From Candidatus Trichofilum aggregatum (GTDB taxonomy: Bacteria > Chloroflexota > Anaerolineae > Promineifilales > Promineifilaceae), in the NCBI GenBank assembly GCA_016716885.1, contig JADJUV010000017.1, forward strand, positions 22,219-86,218: a stretch of DNA of 64,000 bases, read 5' to 3'. This document shows positions 28,201 through 36,022 of the stretch, one piece after another. Under the pieces are notes generated by a model that did no database searches, was not told where the DNA came from, and saw only the letters and a list, made by a program, of their open reading frames with translations. Within the stretch, counting starts at the first letter, position 1. Each line of letters begins with the position of its first letter. A program made the position numbers and the translations under genes.

Positions 28201-28566
28201 TGTGTCTACTCCCCACAAGGCCATCACCCCGTCACCCATGTGTTTGTCAATGCGGCCGCGGTGCGTGGTGATGATATGGTCTATCCGTTGCCAGAAGCGG
28301 TTAAGCAGAATCGTCACATCTTCAGCGTCCATCATTTCGCTCATGGCCGTGAAGTTGGGAATATCGGCAAAAAGAACCGTAACCTGTTTACGCTGTTGGT
28401 TAACCGGATGAGGGGAAAGTTGGGCCAGTTGTTGGCGCAAGGCGGCCACAGACGCCTCAACCACATCATCGCCCAGGATGGCACGTTGCGCGGTTAGCGT
28501 CAGAATAGCTTGCTCCAGGCGGGCACGTTGATCGTCAGTCACGGTGTTATAGATGGAGAGTAACAT
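25234..28566 (-). CDS. Class III adenylate/guanylate cyclase-AAA-TPR signalling protein
   Basis: The 1110-residue protein has an N-terminal cyclase domain (about residues 55-240) with metal-binding aspartates in VLFADIPNFT and HMGDGVMALWG, and LGDTVNTASRLE. An ATPase domain follows with Walker A VGDAGIGKSRLLYEF and Walker B LILLEDIHWADD, then about ten TPR-like repeats. This is the architecture of large cyclase/STAND-type regulators common in filamentous Chloroflexota and actinobacteria: TPRs and ATPase sense an unknown ligand and modulate nucleotide production. The ATG at 28566 is preferred over a longer start at 28629. It overlaps the end of birA by 20 bases, pointing to co-transcription. 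Confidence 0.85.
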   Translation of the reverse strand: MLLSIYNTVTDDQRARLEQAILTLTAQRAILGDDVVEASVAALRQQLAQLSPHPVNQQRKQVTVLFADIPNFTAMSEMMDAEDVTILLNRFWQRIDHIITTHRGRIDKHMGDGVMALWGVDTAQEDDPEQAVRAALAMQQAIRHWSTEPGIPAGMDFAMRIGLNTGPVLLGQVGSTGEFTALGDTVNTASRLEASAPVGGVLISHDTYRHVRGIFDVQPQNLLAVKGKSGSLRVYVVQRVRPRAFRVGTRGVEGIETQMIGREHELQQLQEALYRTIHQQKLQLLTIVGDAGIGKSRLLYEFEKWIDPLPETVLYFKGRADQQMRYAPYALMRDLISYRLEIQDSDAPQVARHKIETAFATILGENGLEKAHFIGQLLGFDFSESPYIRGVLDDTRQIRDRAFFYIGQFFAAATRANPVLILLEDIHWADDNSLDLVEHLARHVPEYPVLILALTRTNLFEHRPAWKERYPLVALNALTREESSRLVQEILRLVPTIPSILQETVIINAAGNPFYMEELIKMMIENGVIMPGAEVWRVHPGRLAEVQVPPTLTGVLQARLDRLSLPERELLQRASVVGRIFWDGAVTYLTQEEPEQPGEPVNEGLTALQGKELIFRRQSPAFAGTAEFMFKHAILHEVTYESVLKSRRRRFHERAAAWLVEQSGRRVDEYAGAIAHHYEQAGLLHEAIGWYERAARQAQTTYAHTVAANYYQHALELVNNQGQQVPIAQQCSLLSGLGISLRLQARYTEATGIFHTLFTLAQSVGDVFRQVEAYDNLARIHERYGEYQQALYLAEQMETLAHQSDTLTQAQLAAVLYRRGWTLYRLGEMEQALTIGHQCFTLCQNSDDLLMKSQSRNLIGVAYVALGRFDLAEPYIEQALEFRRQIGNRSSTASMLNNLGETARLQGNYEKAVPLLEEALAMAQEIGNRAGVALYRNNLAGARLGLGDYDAVLTDVWDVLQLAEKDWFFQHELHRFLALAYLGLGQDAEALPAAQQALVKSLNAGDKDGIGKAWLVLGQTMDRLGKAVPVEAKQGEIGDAAACFRQSETIFMDKGMEASLARLYRIWGWSERRQGHQAEGDALWQKAYDLFSRLEMKLELARMDEPEPLL

Positions 28567-29365
28567 CACCAGCGGTAATCGTGTGCAATTGCCCTTGGGC
28601 GTCACGCACCAGCAAATGGCCCCATTCATTGGTTGTCTCAGCTACGCCCTCGATCTTTTCGGCCTCTCCCACATCAATGGAGACGGGTTGGCCGAGGGTA
28701 ACGAGTAGGGCATTCCAGGCTGGTTGGGGCGAGATATTTTGCGCGGCCGCGTTATACCCACTTTCTAATTCTCGTAGAACACTCGACAACAGGCGAAGTC
28801 GGGATACCGGCTCACCCAACTCTACCAGCAGGCTGGTAGGGGGCACAATGGCGGTGGGGGGTAAAGCGCCAGCCGGAAGGTTGACATTGATGCCCAGGCC
28901 CAAAACAGCATTTCGCACTTTGCTACCATCGCCGAAATCACATTCCAGCAATAGGCCACCGAGTTTGTACCAGTGACCATTACGGACGACGACCAGATCA
29001 TTGGGCCATTTGAGACGTACATCCAGGTCGGTTGTGGTGCTGATAGCCTTCGCGGCCGCGATGCCCCCCAACATGGTCAGCCAATGGGCCTGTTCAGGGG
29101 GCCAGCCCAGGCGAAACAGCACAGAGAACATGAGCGAGGCCTGGGGTGGAGAAAACCAGCGACGATCAAGGCGGCCGCGGCCGTGGGTCTGAAAATCAGT
29201 AATCACCATGAACCCGTGAGGCATAAGCATCCCCGAATGTCCGGTGATCCGGTCGCGCAAATAATCATTGGTTGAATCAATGACTGGGAAATATTCAAAG
29301 TGCCGCCCCAGCCAATTCGTTTGAATTGCTGAAGTAAGAACTGTTTCGTTCAAAGGTTCATTCAT
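28547..29365 (-). CDS. birA: Biotin-[acetyl-CoA carboxylase] ligase
   Basis: The 272-residue enzyme activates biotin as biotinyl-AMP and attaches it to the lysine of carboxylase carrier proteins. Seen motifs are GRGRLDRRWFSPP (biotinyl-AMP loop), LKWPNDLVV and KLGGLLLECDF, followed by GLGINVN. A short SH3-like C-terminal domain ends with GDVTLHL. There is no N-terminal helix-turn-helix, so this is the monofunctional form without repressor activity. The ATG at 29365 is more natural than the upstream GTG. Upstream is the HAD gene and downstream the overlapping cyclase gene, all in one direction. Confidence 0.9.
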   Translation of the reverse strand: MNEPLNETVLTSAIQTNWLGRHFEYFPVIDSTNDYLRDRITGHSGMLMPHGFMVITDFQTHGRGRLDRRWFSPPQASLMFSVLFRLGWPPEQAHWLTMLGGIAAAKAISTTTDLDVRLKWPNDLVVVRNGHWYKLGGLLLECDFGDGSKVRNAVLGLGINVNLPAGALPPTAIVPPTSLLVELGEPVSRLRLLSSVLRELESGYNAAAQNISPQPAWNALLVTLGQPVSIDVGEAEKIEGVAETTNEWGHLLVRDAQGQLHTITAGDVTLHL

Positions 29366-29401
29366 AAAACACACAAGCTGGAGATGTCCAGTTTTCCGTA
29401 C

Positions 29402-30178
29402 TCACGCCGTTTTGTTCAATTGAGCCAGAATCGGTAACAACTCAGTCAGGCGCGTAATTGTATGATGGGGACAGATGCCATTCAAATCACGTTCCAGGTT
29501 ATGCGGTTTCAGCAACACACTAACCATACCCACCTCGTTAGCCCCGGCAATATCATTGGCTGGGCGGTCACCCACAAAAACAGCTTGCCCTGGTTCCAAA
29601 TCCAACAGTCCCAACATGCGCCAGAAGATGGCCGGATGAGGTTTCATGTAGCCGGTATCACCAGAAGTAATCCGGGCCGGAAAATAATCTAGCAACCCAT
29701 AATGCTTTAATTCAATATCCCGCATCCACATAGGGTGGGAAGAATTGGTTATCAAACCCAGTGCATACCCCTGCTGGCGCAACGTTTCCAATACGGCCAG
29801 GGTGTCCTCAAACAAGATCACCCCAGGGAACGGCTCCCAGTTGTAAGCATGCAACAACGTTTCCAGATTGATGGATGCCAGATCAAGGTTCAGTTCGGTC
29901 AATAATTGTTGCCACACCTGACGAAAGCTTACACCACGCCAGCTTTCTTTAGCCGCCTGCCACGAGGCAACGGATAACTCATACAAACGCTCGCCAAATT
30001 CAGCCGGCGTGAGGGAGATGGTGTGACCTAGATCCACCAGGTGCTGATAGACAGCCTCATTGCGGGGCTGGACAAACGCTTGCCAACTGCTGGCCTGAGC
30101 CGACCAATCTATAAGTGTGTCATCTAGATCAAAAATGACGGCACGAATGGGTGAGGGTGAAGGGGTGGATGAAGTCAT
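29402..30178 (-). CDS. HAD-superfamily hydrolase (phosphatase)
   Basis: The 258-residue protein has the four HAD motifs: VIFDLDDTLIDW (nucleophile Asp, residues 14-25), TNSSHP (motif II), a Lys in YMKPHPAIF (motif III) and VFVGDRPANDI (motif IV). The cap is helical, as in subfamily I phosphoglycolate-phosphatase-like enzymes. Substrate unknown. It precedes birA by 36 bases and may be co-transcribed with it. Confidence 0.85.
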   Translation of the reverse strand: MTSSTPSPSPIRAVIFDLDDTLIDWSAQASSWQAFVQPRNEAVYQHLVDLGHTISLTPAEFGERLYELSVASWQAAKESWRGVSFRQVWQQLLTELNLDLASINLETLLHAYNWEPFPGVILFEDTLAVLETLRQQGYALGLITNSSHPMWMRDIELKHYGLLDYFPARITSGDTGYMKPHPAIFWRMLGLLDLEPGQAVFVGDRPANDIAGANEVGMVSVLLKPHNLERDLNGICPHHTITRLTELLPILAQLNKTA

Positions 30179-30550
30179 AGTGGTAAGGGGAAATCGTTAA
30201 TAAAGATAATGTGTTGGTTTGGAAGGGCCAAACAAGGGTCCTGAGAAAATAGGTGGCAGGTTGCAGGTGATGAGTTCCACCGAGATGCACACGAATTTTT
30301 CTGGCTTTACCGGGTTTATCAGAGGAGTGGAGACTTCAGTCGGAACGTCTCGACCGGCTAAAGCCTCGACTCCTGACCTTTCTCTTAAGGGCTAAACAAG
30401 GGCAACATGATTAAGGTATCGGTCGATCTTCGCTTAAGTGCCTGGCACGGGGCGGGAAGTCTCGTCATGTTCAGGTTTGCCTGCCCCGGGCCAGGCACTG
30501 AGTGTTCCATTCTACGTGAAACACACCCTTTGCTTAATCCGCGATCCTTC
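30179..30550. other. Intergenic region
   Basis: These 372 bases between the HAD gene start and the hom gene end hold copy 2 of the 63-bp inverted-repeat element (30437-30499), a weak hairpin near 30330-30370 and a half parS-like site (30514-30523). No gene seen. Confidence 0.6.
30437..30499. repeat. 63-bp inverted-repeat element, copy 2
   Basis: Arms 30437-30453 and 30483-30499 match those of the element at 10401-10463 apart from one base, with a 29-base spacer. The copy is in the opposite orientation. Confidence 0.85.
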
Positions 30551-31630
30551 TCAGGCGGCTTGAACAGTGCCATACAGTTCTCGTGCCAGATCGATCATAT
30601 CACCCAGAACACCGGCCGCGGTCATATCTACACCGGCCCCTTTGCCCGCCAGGAGTAGGGGTGGGTCGTTGTAATAATCGGTCTGGAAGCTGATGTATTT
30701 GAGGCCAGCCTGGGGGCTGTTTTGGGCGAGGGGTTTGAGGCCCACGGAGCCGCCCTGGGGGGTGACTTCACCGACGAAGCGCAGAATTTGACCGTTCGCG
30801 GCCGCGTTCCCTACCCGCTCACGGAAATCATCATCCAGGTCTGCGGCCGCGTGCATAAACTCAGCGACCGATAACCCGGCCATCTCCGCCGGATAGAGCG
30901 ATTCCACAGTGAAATCACCCTCTTCCAGCGGCCAGCCCGCCATGCGCCCCAAAATCATCACCTTACGCAAAACATCGCGGCCGCCTAAATCTTCGCGGGG
31001 GTCCGGCTCGGTGTACCCTTTGGCCTTCGCCTCGGCCAGGGCCTCCGAAAAGCGTTGCCCGGCGTCCATCTGGCTACAGAGAAACCCCAACGTGCCGCTC
31101 ATCTGCCCTTCAATGTGGTGAATGGCATCCTGCGTGTCCAACAGGTAACGCAGGGTGGCAATAACCGGCTGACCACCACCCACGGTAGATTCGTGGCGGA
31201 TGCGTGGGTTGTTAAAATACCGTTGGGCGGTGGCCCAGGGGCCAGCAAACGCCTTTTTGTTGGCAAGAGCGGCGCTGTACCCCAGGTCCAGGGCGCAGTT
31301 CAGCGTCGGTTCTAGCCCATCTTCGGCGGTTACGTCTACCAGAATGAGGTCGCGCAAACCCGCCGCGTAAGCTGTCTCTAACATTTGTGGGGCCGGGGGA
31401 CGGGCTTCGGCAAAACGTTGTCCGGCTTCTTTGTGGGCTACCAGGGCCAAAAGTTGTGGGTCGGTCAGACCGGTGGGTTGCCAGACCCAACCCTGGCTAT
31501 CGGTGACGGCAACGACATTAAACTGGCATTGGTTACGCCGGGCAAAGGTGTCGCGGCCGCGGACGATCTGCCGAATCAAGGCACGCCCCACTCCCCCAGA
31601 CCCCAAAAGAACGATGGCGATTTGTTTCAT
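30551..31630 (-). CDS. hom: Homoserine dehydrogenase
   Basis: The 359-residue enzyme reduces aspartate semialdehyde to homoserine, a branch point to threonine, methionine and isoleucine. It has an N-terminal dinucleotide-binding loop LLGSGGVGRALI (about residues 8-19), NKKAF, and the substrate-loop residues EST-VGGGQPVIATLR. GYTEPDPREDLGGRDV with its catalytic Lys/Asp region follows at about 200-220. It is a short form without the regulatory ACT domain, so allosteric control by threonine is not expected through that domain. It is transcribed alone, with a 560-base repeat-rich gap upstream. Confidence 0.85.
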   Translation of the reverse strand: MKQIAIVLLGSGGVGRALIRQIVRGRDTFARRNQCQFNVVAVTDSQGWVWQPTGLTDPQLLALVAHKEAGQRFAEARPPAPQMLETAYAAGLRDLILVDVTAEDGLEPTLNCALDLGYSAALANKKAFAGPWATAQRYFNNPRIRHESTVGGGQPVIATLRYLLDTQDAIHHIEGQMSGTLGFLCSQMDAGQRFSEALAEAKAKGYTEPDPREDLGGRDVLRKVMILGRMAGWPLEEGDFTVESLYPAEMAGLSVAEFMHAAADLDDDFRERVGNAAANGQILRFVGEVTPQGGSVGLKPLAQNSPQAGLKYISFQTDYYNDPPLLLAGKGAGVDMTAAGVLGDMIDLARELYGTVQAA

Positions 31631-31766
31631 AATTCACTCATAGATGGCATAAACAGGCAGATGAGTACCTTACGAGTCAACTTCTTGACCAGTTATAGCT
31701 GTTCAGACAATCATTTGGGGTCTTGGTTTGTAGTGACCGCTTTAGCGGGCTAGCACCAGCCCGCTA

Positions 31767-31920
31767 ATGGAAGTTAAGAAATTAAACCGGTAACAGTCGC
31801 CATGTCATGCTGAGGTCCGCCGAAGCATCCCGTTCACCTGGCTTGTCGGGATTCTTCCTCGAAGACTCGTCAGAATGACAGTTAAAGCGTTTCGGTCAAT
31901 TACCGAATCAATTAATGAAA
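31767..31920. repeat. Dispersed repeat, copy 1
   Basis: About 154 bases, from ATGGAAGTTA to ATTAATGAAA, recur with small changes at 41016-41180 in the same orientation. It contains GTCATGCTGAGG near one side and an approximate reverse complement ending CAGAATGAC on the other, so it can fold. Confidence 0.8.
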
Positions 31921-31927
31921 ATTGTGT

Positions 31928-32037
31928 CTATTCAGGTGCGTTCCACGCTCGGCGTGGTCCCGGCGACGCTCTGGTCGTATTGGACAGAGCGTCCCAGGAA
32001 ACCTCCACGCCGGGAATGAGTCGTGACACCTGAATAG
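31928..32037. repeat. 110-bp nested hairpin
   Basis: The outer arms CTATTCAGGTG and CACCTGAATAG (31928-31938/32027-32037) are perfect. An inner 9-bp stem GACGCTCTG/CAGAGCGTC (31965-31973/31985-31993) and a middle GGCGTGG region also pair. Confidence 0.7.
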
Positions 32038-32189
32038 TTACGAAAATTCATAAGCGGTCACTACAAACAAAATCTCTTTCTTGAAAGCTATAGCAAGAAG
32101 TTTAACCGCAGATTCTGGGGATTAACGCAGATTCTTTAATCAGCGAAAATCGGCGTTAATCGGCGGATAAATTTTCTGGTTTATCCAGG

Positions 32190-32978
32190 TTAGGGGATGG
32201 TAACGGCAATTTCCGGTGACAACGAATGCCAGGTTCCGGCACCACTTTTGCAGGCATTATACGTTTCAAAACAGACGGCCAGACGCAAGGTGTAACTACC
32301 ACTTTCAGACAGGCGAATGTTGTCTTCATGCGTTAAACCATTGGCGGGCACCCCATCACCTGGGTTGCCACCCCAACTGACCTGCACCATATCCACCCGA
32401 TCATTCCCCCCTTTTCGCGGCATGACACCTAACGCCCCAAATTCAACCAGACCACCGGTGCTATTACTTACGGTAAATTCAAACCATATTTGCTGGTTGA
32501 CCCCGTAAACCGAGCGTGGTTGCAATGCAAAGTGGCTGGCAACCAATCCGGCAACCCCAATGGGGGGTGGTGGGGGCGTGTTGGTCGGTGGTATGGGGGT
32601 GTTGGTGCTGGTAGCCGGAATAAAGGGGCGGGGTGTATTGGTGGGCGGCAGAGCCGTTTCTGTCGCTGTGGGAATGGGTGTTTCGGTGGCAATGGGGGTG
32701 TCGGTGGGGATAGGCGTGGCCGTAGCCGGTAAGGGTGTGTCGGTGGGCAAAACGACCACGGCTGGCGCAGGCAAGGTGGCTGATGTGGCGGTAGCCGGAA
32801 TGGGCGAGGGGGTCAGGGTCGCGGCCGCGATGGCCGTGCCCGTAACGTTGGCCGCTATGGGTTCATTACTCTCCGAACTACTGTCTCGAACCAGTAGCAC
32901 ACCAGCCACTAACAATAAACCAATCAAAATCACGCCCAGCACAGCCAGGAGTATGGTTAACATCTTGTTTGTTTGCAT
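32190..32978 (-). CDS. Membrane-anchored protein with Thr/Pro linker and Ig-like domain
   Basis: The 262-residue protein (MQTNKMLTILLAVLGVILIG) has one N-terminal anchor helix (about residues 7-30). Next is a roughly 95-residue linker made of TPxPTxTP units (PIPTDTPIATETPIPTAT), then an exported beta domain (about residues 140-262) resembling CARDB/Ig-like folds. The linker is of the kind common in Chloroflexota surface proteins, and probably spans the cell wall. It may bind a ligand at the surface. A longer start in GTG at 32984 is possible. Confidence 0.65.
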   Translation of the reverse strand: MQTNKMLTILLAVLGVILIGLLLVAGVLLVRDSSSESNEPIAANVTGTAIAAATLTPSPIPATATSATLPAPAVVVLPTDTPLPATATPIPTDTPIATETPIPTATETALPPTNTPRPFIPATSTNTPIPPTNTPPPPPIGVAGLVASHFALQPRSVYGVNQQIWFEFTVSNSTGGLVEFGALGVMPRKGGNDRVDMVQVSWGGNPGDGVPANGLTHEDNIRLSESGSYTLRLAVCFETYNACKSGAGTWHSLSPEIAVTIP

Positions 32979-33096
32979 AAACACTCCATATTAAGGTCGG
33001 AATGTTGTTCCGGCCTCAAAGTCATAAAATCGAAGGTTGATTATACCGTTGGGAGGGGCCTGGGCAACCTGATAGAATCGGTGAACCGTGAGAAGT

Positions 33097-33158
33097 GAAC
33101 CGTACTCAGCAACTCGAAACCCGAAACTCGAAACTCGAAACTCAAAACCCCAGGAGTC
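33097..33158. repeat. Heptamer tandem array in DUF1028 leader
   Basis: Degenerate CGAAACT/CTCGAAA heptamers lie just upstream of the DUF1028 gene. The Shine-Dalgarno AGGAG follows the array, so the array forms the 5' leader. Confidence 0.75.
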
Positions 33159-33161
33159 CCC

Positions 33162-34034
33162 ATGCAACCAATCGCTACCTTTTCTATTGTGGCTTATGAC
33201 CCCAACAAACAAGAATGGGGTGTGGCCGTGCAGTCCAAATTTATGGGCTGTGCCGCTGTCGTGTCCTGGGCACGCGCCGGGGCCGGAGCGGTAGCAACCC
33301 AATCCTACGCCAACGTACTCTATGGCACGCTGGGGCTGGAGATGATGGCCAATGGTTTGAACGCCGAGCAGACGATTACGGCGTTGACGGTGAGTGATCC
33401 GGGTCGGGCACAACGGCAGGTGGGGGTGGTGGATAAACAGGGGCGCGCGGCCGCGTACACCGGTTCCGAGTGTCATGCCTGGGCCGGGCACATCGTCGGG
33501 GAAGGGTTTGCCTGCCAGGGCAACATCCTCATCCCTGGCACGGTCGAGGCCATGGCGGCTACCTTTGAAACAGCCCGTAAAGGACCGGGTGAACTGGCCG
33601 ATTGGCTGGTGGCGGCGTTGGCGGCGGGGCAAGAAGCGGGAGGCGATAGCCGCGGCCGCCAGGCGTCGGGGGTGTTGGTGGTACGAGAAAATGGGGGCTA
33701 CGGCGGCAACAACGACCGCTACCTCGATTTGCGCGTGGATGATCACCCCGAACCCATCGCCAAATTGCAGGAACTCGTCACCATGCACCATCTCTACTTC
33801 GGTTCCGTAGACCCAAACAACACTATTCCGCTGGCTGATGTAGCCGAGGAACTGCAAAAACTGCTCACCCGCACGGGCCATTACGGTGGCCCCGTCAACG
33901 GCCTCTTTGACGACACCACCCGCAAGGCGTTATGGTCTCTGGTTGGCTCGGAAAACCTGGAAGAACGGTGGGACGGCACGGGTGAGGTGATTGACAAGCT
34001 GGTGGTAGAATTTCTACGCGGCCGCTTTGGGTAG
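33162..34034 (+). CDS. DUF1028 family Ntn-hydrolase-like protein with peptidoglycan-binding tail
   Basis: The 290-residue protein has the DUF1028 start TFSIVAYDPNKQEWGVAVQSK (with the characteristic SxxxxD...GVAVQS) and a small-residue-rich core near GAVATQSYAN. DUF1028 resembles Ntn hydrolases, but the substrate is unknown. The C-terminal 70 residues (about 220-290) contain a peptidoglycan-binding-1-like domain (LLTRTGHYGGPVNGLFDDT). AGGAG seven bases before the ATG supports the start. The heptamer array upstream forms the leader, and the thioesterase gene follows after about 130 bases. Confidence 0.85.
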   Translation: MQPIATFSIVAYDPNKQEWGVAVQSKFMGCAAVVSWARAGAGAVATQSYANVLYGTLGLEMMANGLNAEQTITALTVSDPGRAQRQVGVVDKQGRAAAYTGSECHAWAGHIVGEGFACQGNILIPGTVEAMAATFETARKGPGELADWLVAALAAGQEAGGDSRGRQASGVLVVRENGGYGGNNDRYLDLRVDDHPEPIAKLQELVTMHHLYFGSVDPNNTIPLADVAEELQKLLTRTGHYGGPVNGLFDDTTRKALWSLVGSENLEERWDGTGEVIDKLVVEFLRGRFG

Positions 34035-34039
34035 GAAGC

Positions 34040-34163
34040 CGGTCAGGTTGTCAGCATTTCAGCCAGTCAGCCAGTCAGCCATAACTCGCCAAACTCGCCA
34101 CTCGCCACTCGCTTACTCGTACACTCGCCAACTCCAAACTCAGAACTCGGAACTCGAAACTCA
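34040..34163. repeat. Tandem low-complexity array in thioesterase leader
   Basis: CAGCCAGT units are followed by ACTCGCC/AACTCGAAACTC units, repeating with a period near 7. It fills the gap between the DUF1028 gene and the thioesterase gene. Confidence 0.7.
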
Positions 34164-34165
34164 CT

Positions 34166-34579
34166 ATGAACCGTCCTTTCCTCATCACCATCCCCATAAC
34201 CGTCAAAACTTACGACATTGATTTCCTCAATATCGTGCACAATATGGTGTATATCCGTTGGCTGGAAGATTTGCGCTTCCAGATGTTGGCCGATTATTTA
34301 CCGCTGGAGTCACTCCTGGCTGAAGGGGTTTCGCCGGTATTGCTCAAGACGGAGATTGAGTACCGTTGGGCGGTGCGGCTGGGGGATCACGCCGTGGGGC
34401 AGATGTGGATGGCGGAGCTACAAAATACGCGCTGGATTGTGGAAGCGGAGATTAAAGTAGAAGATAAAGTGGCGGCCTGGGCCAGGCAGACGGGGTTTTT
34501 TGGCAATTTGCAGACCCTACGCCCGGCGCGAGTGCCAAAAGCGTTGCGGGAACAGTGGCGGACGGTAACCCAATCATAA
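34166..34579 (+). CDS. Acyl-CoA/ACP thioesterase, 4HBT hot-dog family (YbgC-like)
   Basis: The 137-residue protein has hot-dog features: YDIDFLNIVHNMVYIRWLED resembles the D-x-x-G/H...Y-x-x-W/F-L motif of YbgC/FadM-like thioesterases. IEYRWAVRLGDHA occupies the second strand. It would hydrolyse acyl-CoA or acyl-ACP thioesters in the cytoplasm. The Asp (D18) is in the usual catalytic place. The Shine-Dalgarno is weak. Confidence 0.8.
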   Translation: MNRPFLITIPITVKTYDIDFLNIVHNMVYIRWLEDLRFQMLADYLPLESLLAEGVSPVLLKTEIEYRWAVRLGDHAVGQMWMAELQNTRWIVEAEIKVEDKVAAWARQTGFFGNLQTLRPARVPKALREQWRTVTQS

Positions 34580-34590
34580 CCAGGTGTTGC

Positions 34591-35199
34591 ATGTCTCGTC
34601 ATCAACAAATATGGCTCCTTCTCCTTTTTATTCTCTCAATAGTCGTCGTTAGTTGCCGCAATGATAATGGTTTACCGCCCTTGCCCGATCAGATTCCCTC
34701 GGCCACACCGGAATTTGCACCATTACCAACTCTCCAGCCTCGTCCAGATTTCGTCTCAGCTGTAACGCCTCTGGAATCACAGCAACTTTCCTTAGCCCTG
34801 TTCGAGGCCGACAGAACAGAAGAGTTTTTAGCGGCGACCGGCATCCTTGTTCATTCTTCGGGTGATCCTGATTTAGGCTACATGTCTCAGGTTTGTCTGA
34901 CGGCTAATTTGTTCCCCCTGGCTCAAATTGGCGATGATTTCAGCGACGATCAAAATGTTGTCAACCGGGTTACGTTTCAAGTTGATAATTTGATCTTGTC
35001 TGAAGTCACAGGATGGCACACAAGTTTAGAAGCCATTTCTCTTCTAGATGAGAATGAACAGGTATCAATCCAAGGATTAGGGGACATGATTTTCTGTGGC
35101 AAGATCAGTCTTGATGTAGGGGTACACACTGTCTTGTTTCAATTCAGGCAAACAACGGGTGAAACGAAAGAGTACACCTGGCAGTTTGTGATTAAATGA
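34591..35199 (+). CDS. Hypothetical lipoprotein
   Basis: The 202-residue protein begins MSRHQQIWLLLLFILSIVVV followed by SCRND, a signal peptide with lipobox VVSC. A Pro-rich region, then a soluble domain of about 145 residues with paired Cys, comes after. I recognise no family. It lies 11 bases after the thioesterase gene, so the two are probably co-transcribed. A longer start at 34555 overlaps the previous gene and is less likely. Confidence 0.7.
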   Translation: MSRHQQIWLLLLFILSIVVVSCRNDNGLPPLPDQIPSATPEFAPLPTLQPRPDFVSAVTPLESQQLSLALFEADRTEEFLAATGILVHSSGDPDLGYMSQVCLTANLFPLAQIGDDFSDDQNVVNRVTFQVDNLILSEVTGWHTSLEAISLLDENEQVSIQGLGDMIFCGKISLDVGVHTVLFQFRQTTGETKEYTWQFVIK

Positions 35200-35226
35200 G
35201 TAAGGTGGGTGGTCGCGGCCGCGAAT

Positions 35227-35631
35227 CTATGGAAACAAACCCAAATCCACCCATCGTGCCCGTGCGACTAATTGCAGTGATGAATTCATTTTCAACTGTT
35301 CAATCGTAGCCCGACCGGTTGCTGTCTTTCCGCTTAGCAAATAAGGGGCTACATCTGCAATCGCAAAATGCTCTTGCCATTGTTGTTGGCGGGGACTAAA
35401 CAAAGATACCCATTCGCCCGTTTGGGGATCGATGGCTTGAACGTTATCAGATTTCCACAAATTACATGCGCGGCAGGCCAGCGCAAGATTATCCAATGCA
35501 TCTTTGCCGCCCCGACCAGGAGGCAAAATATGGTCTACCTCGAAGGGAAGATTAAAAATAGCCTCTGGGGCGCGGCAATATTCACAATGATGCCTGGCAC
35601 GAACTGCCACTAGTGGGTAAAACGGGTTCAT
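35227..35631 (-). CDS. HNH endonuclease
   Basis: The 134-residue protein begins MNPFYPLVAVRARHHCEYC and has HxxCEYC, EVDHILPPGRGGKDALDNLALACRACN: the CxxC-DH-N-CxxC pattern of HNH nucleases with a zinc-bound Cys pair. It starts at 35631, within ATGA shared with the stop of the upstream small gene, so translation is coupled. In many cyanobacterial and chloroflexotal genomes a small helical protein precedes a small HNH protein. Role unknown; nuclease activity is inferred from the motif. Confidence 0.85.
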   Translation of the reverse strand: MNPFYPLVAVRARHHCEYCRAPEAIFNLPFEVDHILPPGRGGKDALDNLALACRACNLWKSDNVQAIDPQTGEWVSLFSPRQQQWQEHFAIADVAPYLLSGKTATGRATIEQLKMNSSLQLVARARWVDLGLFP

Positions 35632-35990
35632 TGAGTGTGGGCTGGTGATGAGGAAACCAAGGATGTACGCTGGATAGCCGCCTGCCACTCGGCCTCAATG
35701 AGTTGCTCTAACTCGGATTGTTCAGCAGGCAATAACCGTTTTTCGTGAAAACGCGTCATCAAGGTTTGCAGACGGTCTTGTTGTTCGGCGGTGAAGAATT
35801 CGTCTGGAGCAAAGCGTTGCACAATGACAGATGTATTCTGTTGCCCCGATTCAGTGGTGAGCAATGTTTCCAAACTGTCCAATGCCTGACCGGGGGTAGA
35901 ACCAATGGCCTGTTCGCGGCCGCGGATCGCCCGATACACCCTTTTCTGCCCTGCCTGCTGTTCCTGTACAATCGCCACGACCTGGGTCAT
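35628..35990 (-). CDS. Small helical protein paired with HNH endonuclease
   Basis: The 120-residue protein has an N-terminal basic region and a C-terminal helix with AEQQDRLQTLMTRFHEKRLL, then LPAEQSELEQLIEAEW. I know this pattern from small proteins next to HNH genes, but know no function. The stop overlaps the HNH start. It might be an immunity or regulatory partner; this is inference only. Confidence 0.65.
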   Translation of the reverse strand: MTQVVAIVQEQQAGQKRVYRAIRGREQAIGSTPGQALDSLETLLTTESGQQNTSVIVQRFAPDEFFTAEQQDRLQTLMTRFHEKRLLPAEQSELEQLIEAEWQAAIQRTSLVSSSPAHTQ

Positions 35991-36022
35991 CCTTTTCTCC
36001 TTGATGCCTCACGCATCATCTC

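Larger units (their letters stand above)
31631..32189. other. Repeat-filled intergenic region
   Basis: This gap is filled with mobile-looking repeat fragments: a hairpin with GCGGGCTAGCACCAGCCCGC (near 31745-31765), a 154-bp dispersed repeat (31767-31920), a 110-bp nested hairpin (31928-32037) and a GATTAACGCAG/ATTAATCGGCG repeated tract (32100-32168). No gene seen. Confidence 0.7.

Noticed and set aside
30508..30523. Third parS site
   Set aside because: Only the half ACGTGAAACA matches; the other half is degenerate.
32991..33881. Leftward 296-residue open frame
   Set aside because: It is antisense to the DUF1028 gene, whose motifs and Shine-Dalgarno are clear.
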